Assembly (NCBI GenBank): GCA_024138025.1
Contig: JAMXBD010000058.1
Coordinates: 124,001-188,000 of the forward strand
DNA length: 64,000 bases
Direction of reading: 5' to 3'
DNA from: Combretum micranthum
Lineage: Eukaryota > Streptophyta > Magnoliopsida > Myrtales > Combretaceae
Position numbers and translations under genes: made by a program. Every line of letters starts with the position of its first letter. Position 1 is the stretch's first letter. The notes beneath the pieces are model-generated. The model saw only the letters and a list, made by a program, of their open reading frames with translations. It was not told the DNA's origin and ran no database searches. This document shows, one piece after another, positions 57,521 through 64,000 of this stretch.

Positions 57521-60500
57521 TGTAAACCCCGGTATTCTCAATAGTTAAGAAAACCCTGGAGTTGAAAAGCGAAACCCTAATCCAGTTTAGTTTAAGTCTA
57601 GTGAGAAAAGCTTAAGAACCCTAAATCCGGCTTTCCTTCGGTTTCATAATAAAATAAGTTTTATAAAGTAAATGAATATGAATTATTGTTCTAAAGTATA
57701 TTTTAGACCTTTGAAAATTTTAACTTCGGGAATTTTTCAATTCCGGGCCTTCCCGAGCTCAATTACGGAAAAGCGTGCCTCGGGACCACGAACTTAGAAA
57801 AATGTTCTGGAATATTAATTAGAACAGTAATTTTATAAGGATTCCAAAAATATCAATTTTATAATTTTCCAGGTAAAATTACAGTTATAGCCTTTTCCCG
57901 TGTTTTCGTTACAACCGGTAAAGTAGATGTCTTGTCTACTATTCACAAGTACAACCTACACTACACACTACCCATACCCTATTCTTACATCCTTACAACT
58001 ACTCATTACAATTTTCTTTTCCAAGAATTTTTGTTTCCTATTTAATTATTACATTTATTACATTTTAATTACATAAAATACAAATTTCTCAAAAATTCAA
58101 ACTCTCTCTCTCCCTCACCCCTGATGGCCGGCGCCCACTCCCCCTTTCCCCCTCTCATTTGATTTATTTTTGCTATTTTATTCAATTAAAAACCCTAATC
58201 TATTCATATATAAGCTCCTTTTTTCTCTCTCTCCTCATTTTTCACTTGTCAAATTTTTTTCAAAAGAGAAAACCCTCCTTCTTTCTCCATTGTTGCCATG
58301 ACCCACCTCCCTCTCCCTGTCACACTCACACACAAGCTCAATTCCTCTTCTTTTCTACTTCCAATCTCTATTGGTATGATGATTTCAAGCTTTATTCTTA
58401 CCAAATCTTGTAATGGCAAGACCTTTCTTGTGTGTTTTCACATTTAATCCCAATGATCATATGCTAGGGACATGAGAACACTTGTACAAGAATATCAAGC
58501 CATCACAAGAAGTGGATCTAGAGTTTAAAGGAGTTTTTGATGAGATAATGTGATGTTCATGCATGTAAAGTAGGAATATTGCATAGATATTTATGTTCAT
58601 GCCATGAAACTCATGAATCATGCATGATATTTGGTAGATCTAGTGTTTAAACATTCACATCTTCATCTACATTTATGTTCATATGATTATTTTGATTTTC
58701 ATGCATTGATGATCATAAAAATATAGACTTGCCTATGTATAGATATGTTAAGTGGTAGATCTCATGTATAGAAGACAAGAAACTTGAAAAAGAAAATATT
58801 TTGTTAGAAATGCTTAGATGAAAATTCGGATGATTTTGGAACCCTACTTTAAAGACCACCAAAACCACTTTAAAACTCATATTTTTTATAGAAAATGGAA
58901 GGTATATGTAATAGATGTCCTTATGGAATGATTTTCATAAGTTTAGATGAGTTTAGGCATGAGAAAAATGTAAAACAAGTAGTGGAGTTAGAATGAAAAA
59001 TATTGAGATAGTGACTGGAAGTCAAATTCGTATTTAGGATGATGCCTACATAAACACTTAGTATCCAAGCTTAGATAGCATGTTTTATGAGTCAAATGGA
59101 GTCCTTAGATAATAGATATAATGAAGCTTCAATTTTGATGCATTAAACAAGTTTTCTCATAAAGAAAATGCAAGAAAAGGAAAATTTCAAAATTCGGATT
59201 TTTGTGAAAGGCATGTTCAAAAACATATTTGCCAAATGGAAAATGTGAATTTCTATGCATAAATGAAGGTTATAATTAGTATAGACATTGAGAACTCATT
59301 TTTATTTAGATGACAAGTAAATTCCAAGAATAAAATCATAAAAAACCCTAGGAAATGTGAAGTTGGAAAGAATAGCTTTGTATAAGTGATCATCATGGAG
59401 TTCTTAATAATTAGAAGTTCATAAGAGTTCATAATCAAAGATCATCAAAACCATGCATACATTGAGCTCATTACATGATATTCATATTAGGAATTCATTC
59501 ATATACCATCTATACATGAATCATCAACTAGGAACATTTTTATCAAATGCGAAACAATTTTTCAGAATTGGAAAAGTTACAGAACAGATCTGATCCCACT
59601 ATTCCGTGACCTTAATGTTTTCAAAACTTGAAAATAATACTATAAATAGATAGAACTTTCGAAGTAGATAGAGATCGATATAAAATTTGTGAAATTCCGA
59701 GTTAAAATGACCAAGTTATGGCCGTTTTAAGTCGAAGCTTCCGCAAATAGCGAGAATTCCGATTTTGTGTAGTTTAGATGCATAGCTTGAATTAGTTTAG
59801 TGATGAGATACTTATTAGGTTGTTCTTAATTGGTAGGTGATCCCGAGCAAGATGATACATTACCACCCGACTACTATTACTAAAAGATCGGCGAACCATG
59901 GCCGAGTGAGTACTACTTCTGCTCTCAAATATTGCTTGTGATTGTATTGATAGTGGCATTAGTTGTTTAAGCAAAGATAAAAAGATGATTATGCATGATG
60001 GGGTATATGGGAATTATATACTTGTCTATTGTTGATATGTGAAATTGAACTTAAGGAATATCGAAACCGAGTGTTAAGCTGCTGCTTGTTTAGCTAGAAG
60101 TTATATTGATTGTCTGCGAATAATTGTTGGACACCTAAAAGAATTGGAATAATCCATATTTGACCTCAATTATAATTGGACTCATGCATATCACGATGGG
60201 ATAGAGCATTAGCATTTGTTGGTTTTTCGTGACTCATAAAACGAATATGTTGGTTAATCGTGATCCATAAAACGAATTATTATTCAGTTGACCGTGAGCT
60301 TAAATGGCATCGTACCGCAGGATTCGTTAATCTGCTAACTCGGTATGGAGGGCGCAAGTCCATCCACATATGATTTCTGGCTGGTCATATGTTTGTTGAA
60401 CTCATTTGTCTGATGCAAAACATTTGCTTGAATAATCACTTGTTTGAATGATTTGTCTTAATTGTGATATGGAAGTTTATACTCACTAAGCTAGTTAGCT

Positions 60501-60677
60501 TACACCCCCATAGTTTTTACTTGTTGCAGCACGAGTTCATTTGGCTTAAGCCGAGGTAAGCCACAACTCAGGTACCGGAGATAGGAGTTTCCCTTAGAAG
60601 TTTACTTCGATTTTGTTTAGACTTCCGATGGAAACTAAAGGACTTTGGATGACTGTAAATGGACTTGATATTATTTG

Positions 60678-60759
<82 letters not shown>

Positions 60760-60904
60760 CTTCTTAACTCCATTGATTGAGTATTCTATTGTCGTAAAGG
60801 ACGCTTTACATCTATACAAGACTGAAAGGCTCGGATAGGGATTTCGTGAGTCTTATATAGTATGTGGCGGCTGTTACGTTTAGGATACCCTATGGGGCGT
60901 GACA
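57521..60904 (+). repeat. 5' LTR of element G4, family A (3384 bp)
   Basis: Starts TGTAAACCCCGG, ends TATGGGGCGTGACA, and is followed by a primer site and the G4 extra ORF, so it is a 5' LTR. It aligns along its length with the G2 LTR: TATA at 58207, ~165-bp units (cores 58821, 59024, 59189), the conserved block 59645-59735, the minisatellite 60226-60290 and acceptor-like TTGTTGCAG near 60522. About 90 bases after 60678 are replaced by an 81-base G run. It is inserted into the 3' end of G3 integrase; the candidate left duplication GGAAC (57516-57520) cannot be checked, as the right end is outside the window. Confidence 0.9.
60679..60759 (+). repeat. 81-base G homopolymer in G4 LTR
   Basis: Pure G from 60679 to 60759. 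The paralogous LTR has about 90 bases of ordinary sequence here (38898-38980, GGGGAATGCCCC to CTTCTTAACTC). The run starts at that GGGG and ends before CTTCTTAACTC, which suggests a sequencing or assembly artefact. Confidence 0.95.
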
Positions 60905-60912
60905 GTTTAAGT

Positions 60913-60924
60913 TGGTATCAGACC
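60913..60924 (+). other. G4 primer-binding site
   Basis: TGGTATCAGACC, eight bases after the LTR, matches the initiator-Met consensus except at position 11. Confidence 0.85.
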
Positions 60925-60990
60925 TAGGTTATAAAACAAGACAATAGAATTAAAAGAAACCGAACTTAGAAATCTAACTAATAGGTTCAA

Positions 60991-62172
60991 ATGGAGTTGA
61001 AAATATTTTCCTTGCTAAGTCTGATTAGGAGTCTTATGTTGTTGTAGGTCTCCTTGGGTGAGACCAGGGAGTGGATTAGACACTTCACCAAGAGAAATGA
61101 CAAGACCATGGTGGAGTACAAGTTGAGATTGAGAGAATTGTGTGAAGACTTCGCTTTAGCCAGGCACCCCCAGACTATAGGGGAAATGTACAAATTGTGG
61201 AAAGAAGGATTGAGATACACTAGGTGGGCCACTGTGGTCGACTGATTGAGATATGATCCCATGGGGAGAAGAAGTTGGACTAAGTTGGAGACGATTTATA
61301 CCCTAGAAAGAATCATGGTAGAGTATGGGCGTGAGCCTATGACTAGGGAGGCTACCTTTATCTTGAAGAATGGGGGAAACCGGACCCCTCCAGACTTTAG
61401 GGTGTGGATCCCTATAGGACCCCTATATGTGTATGCCCATGACAATTTGTATGACCACCATGACTGGAACATAGCTGATGCATGGAACCATATTACTTGG
61501 CATGCGGTTTACTTAGACATTCTTCCACCACGAGTGATAGCTCCACCTCCAGCCAATGACATAGGTATGCAATTGAATGGTGCACCTGTGATTGGAGAGA
61601 ATGAGGAAGAGGAGGAAGAAGAAGAAGAGGACCCCGAGGAGGATCCTAATTGGGAGGAAAATGTAGTTCCTAGAACCCCTACCCCACCCATTGAGCCGGA
61701 AGTGGAAGTGAATCCGGAACCCAACCAAATCGTGTGGGATTTTAATCGGGAGTTGGAGATACCAGATAGTGGAAGGGTAGAACCTGAGTTAGATCCAATG
61801 ATATGGAGGGATGTGTATATTGAGGGAGAAAATCCACTTGCGCTTGATCTAGTAGTAGCAGAACCCATGGCCCCTAAGCCTATGGAAATGGAAGATGTGG
61901 GCGGAGAGCCTGTGAGAGAAACTGAAGTGGTGGAGACCCAAGTGAGTGAACCTGAAGTAAGAGGTGATGAGAATGAAGTGAGCCCGAGGGAAGGGCAAGG
62001 AACGGAGGAAGAGGAAGAAAGCGAAGACCAAGAGCCTTTAGCCCGACCTACTAGGAAGCGGAGGATGACTATAAGGGAATACCTTAGTTTGTTCGTCTGA
62101 CAGGACGATGGTGGTTCTTCTAGTAGGAGACGACCTCCTAGTTCGACCTCCGATGACACTAGTGATGAGTAG
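60991..62172 (+). pseudogene. Extra ORF upstream of gag in G4 (gag-like N part, acidic C part)
   Basis: ATG at 60991, 18 codons, UAG (61045-61047), then the same frame open to TGA 61243, again to TGA 62098, and ending at TAG 62170-62172: about 374 codons after the UAG. N part: KTMVEYKLRLRELCEDFALA and EMYKLWKEGLRYTRW (capsid-like pattern). Middle: REATFILKNGGNRTPPDFRV and LYVYAHDNLYDHHDWN. C part: an acidic run (~61605-61650), PRTPTPPIEPEVEVNPEP, PRPTRKRRM-like basic patch (~62045-62065, ARPTRKRRMTIREYL) and SDDTSDE. The two internal TGA codons stand where G2 has Gln (CAG, CAA). The second homologous copy in the window supports it as a real element gene. Function unknown. Confidence 0.78.
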
Positions 62173-62735
62173 AGGCCGAGATGATAACTAACCCATGAAG
62201 TCCAAGTGAAGTCCTGATTTTTCTTATTTTGTAGTAGGCAATGCGGGATGCCAATTTGCCTTAGGATTTCTAGATAGTTTAGTATTTTGTTCTTTCTTTT
62301 CCTTGTATTTTGCTTTGTTTTCGGAAATAGGCAAGAAGGTTTAGAATTGAAACTAGAAGTATAGCTAGCCAAATTTTGTGGACAGAAATCTTGATGTAAT
62401 ATTTTGTATGGCTCGCTAAAGTAATGAAGGATCATGTTTATTTCAAAGGAAAGAAATTGTGGAAAACATGCATGCTAGACATTGGACATAAAGGACATTA
62501 ACCACATATAAATTGCATGAGCATTCATTCATTCATGCTACTATTATGAGATTGCAACTTGTTTCTCTACATATGAATTCCTTTGTTCTTCTTATGATTG
62601 TATGAAAGTTATGAAATTCAATTCTTCTGAAATTAGATTTCTGAATTCCTGCAAAATTTTGAATCTTGTCGACAAAATAAATTCCTTAAGAATTTAGAAC
62701 CTCCTGAAAATACTAAAAACTTACTAAACAATGTG
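62173..62735 (+). other. Leader between extra ORF and gag in G4
   Basis: Non-coding and closely similar to 40405-40984 in G2 (GCAATGCGGGATGCCAATTT at 62237). The minus-strand ORF 61509-62435 that overlaps it is an antisense shadow of the acidic coding region. No gene is evident. Confidence 0.6.
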
Positions 62736-63675
62736 TAAACAGACGAAACCGACGGATTCGGAATCGGGAGCAGGAATCTCTCCCGAACGAAGCCAACCAA
62801 CCGGCTGTACCTCAACCAAATCCCTAAGGAGTTGTGCCTCAGAATCAGCAAGGGGATGTGTTGAATGCGATTGGACAGTTAGCCAATCTTCTGAACACAT
62901 TCATCCAGAACCAAAACCTGGTTCAGAACCCGCACCAAGGACAAAGTGTCTGGGACTCTGCCCCACACCCACCACCTGCAGACCACCGGGAAGTGACTGC
63001 TGAGGCACTGGCTCCACAGGAGGAGCATTCCTATAATGCGCCCTTGCCACCACCCCCACCATACAAAAGAGCTCACCGAAGCTCCTTACCGGACTTCATT
63101 AAGAGTAACCGATATTTTGATGGAGCGTTTGGCAAACCAGATGAAGCCGAGGATTGGTTAGCTCAAATTGAGCAATCTTTTGCTGCATATGAAATTCCAA
63201 CTTACTTACAAGTGGAATATGGAACATATATGTTAAGGTATAATACGGGGGTCTGGTGGGACTCTAAGAGAAGAAACTTGACTTCCCTGGTTACATGGGA
63301 ATCTTTTCACCGAGAATTTTTGGATAATTACTTTCCATCCAGCTTGAGGGTAAAGTATAGTGCTGACTTTCTCCACGTGAAACAAAAGGGGAGAACTGTA
63401 GAGCAGTATGAGACTGAGTTCGTCCACTTGCTGCAATATGCACCTGAGTCTTTCAGGGATAGTGAGGAGTTGAAGAAGCAAGTATTTTTGGGTGGCTTAG
63501 ATGAGGAGTTACGGATCAAATTAGAGGAGTTTGGAGTAAGGACATATCCTGAGATGGTAGATAAGGCCCAAGTGATTGAAGGGGCCAGAAAAAGGAAACA
63601 CCAAGAACCTGATAAGAGGGTATTTGGAAAAAGGCCGTTTGACGCCTCGAGTTAAGGATTCAAAGGAAAGAGATA
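62736..63675 (+). pseudogene. gag: G4 gag, truncated
   Basis: In-frame sequence begins RRNRRIRNREQESLPNEANQ with no ATG and a TAA at 62825-62827 (CAA in G2). The frame is then open to 63655: QNQQGDVLNAIGQLANLLNT, SSLPDFIKSNRYFDGAFGKP, VWWDSKRRNLTSLVTWESF and GLDEELRIKLEEFGVRTYPE. A stop (TAA 63653-63655) replaces Gly in DASSSGFKG. Homology ends near 63675, before the zinc knuckles, where unrelated sequence begins. This copy has the longest uninterrupted capsid region in the window (about 270 codons). Confidence 0.88.
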
Positions 63676-64000
63676 TTGAAATAGCCATGAATTCCTTGAA
63701 TTGCATACTAAAGTGTTATTGGAATGAAAAATATATATGTGTGCTTAGTTAATGTAATTAGTGAATGTGTTAATTTATATGTGTATAGTATTATGAAATT
63801 AATATTATTATTTGATATCTATAAATGTGTGTATAGTGTAATGAATGTGTGTGTCTTTTTCAAATTAATATGCAAGTGCTATGTTTAGAATTTAGTAAAT
63901 TTACTTTTCAATTGTTTAGATGTATGATAGAATTTTTGTAAACCTTAGACCTACTTTTTGAGCTTAAATTCAATTCAAATGCATTTGGAATTTGCCTAAA
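63676..64000. other. Unplaced AT-rich sequence interrupting G4 gag
   Basis: From about 63676 the sequence no longer matches gag of G2 or G3. It begins near TGAAATAGCC (63677), which could be the TG start of another LTR, and is AT-rich with TATGTGTG-like words. No ORF or domain is present, and the other end is outside the window. Confidence 0.4.

Noticed and set aside
60568..60819. Minus-strand poly-proline ORF
   Set aside because: Created entirely by the 81-base G run, probably an assembly artefact.
57521..60904. LTR shared in tandem between G3 and G4
   Set aside because: The G3 side ends within integrase coding sequence with no polypurine tract, so nested insertion of G4 is the better explanation.
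61509..62435. Minus-strand 308-codon ORF, Ser-rich
   Set aside because: It is antisense to the Glu-rich extra ORF of G4: GAG/GAA codons read backwards as Ser/Leu codons. G2 has no matching open frame of that length, and no motif is visible.

Overview
This is repeat-rich DNA from a flowering plant nuclear genome, most likely heterochromatin. I find no host gene, rRNA, functional tRNA gene or CRISPR array. Almost everything recognisable is Ty3/gypsy LTR retrotransposon. Plant origin is inferred from chromovirus-type Gag-Pol reading frames, initiator-Met-tRNA primer sites (TGGTATCAGAGC type), multi-kilobase LTRs and heavy nesting. The species cannot be named from the sequence. All coding frames are broken, so nothing here looks autonomous.

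Layout. 1-20545 is a stack of nested LTRs without coding domains. A long family-A LTR enters from the left and ends at 16569. It is interrupted by an inverted pair of family-A LTR pieces (1-3476), by solo LTR C (4878-7659, target duplication CTCCC) and by solo LTR B (9234-15130). LTR B itself holds a solo family-A LTR (10994-14711, duplication GTCTA). 16570-20545 is an older, AT-rich, minus-strand relative. 20632-27092 is a complete but dead chromovirus G1 (CRM/Reina-like wording) with both LTRs and duplication TAATC. 27800-33370 is a 5.6-kb solo family-A LTR. 33371-35750 is unclassified.

35751-63675 is a stack of family-A elements with Tekay/Del-like Pol. Element G2 (5' LTR, primer site, an extra ORF, gag, protease, RT, RNase H, most of integrase) is fused inside integrase to the gag of a second copy, G3. 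G3 is split twice by minus-strand family-A solo LTRs (45619-49925, duplication ATTTT; 53128-56592, duplication CCAAC). Its integrase tail is cut by a third copy, G4 (5' LTR 57521-60904, primer site, the same extra ORF, partial gag), which is interrupted near 63676 by sequence I cannot place.

Three things stand out. First, an extra ORF lies upstream of gag in both copies where that region is present. It encodes a roughly 375-390 residue, C-terminally acidic protein whose N-terminal part resembles a Gag capsid helix pattern, and it begins 18 codons after an ATG behind a UAG conserved in both copies. Second, family-A LTRs contain a tandem array of ~165-bp monomers whose copy number tracks LTR length (3.4 to 5.6 kb). 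Third, these LTRs carry other interchangeable modules: a duplicated ACCGGTAA block in U3, alternative minisatellites at one site, and a near-invariant ~90-bp block. Solo LTRs outnumber paired ones, so LTR-LTR recombination has been common here.
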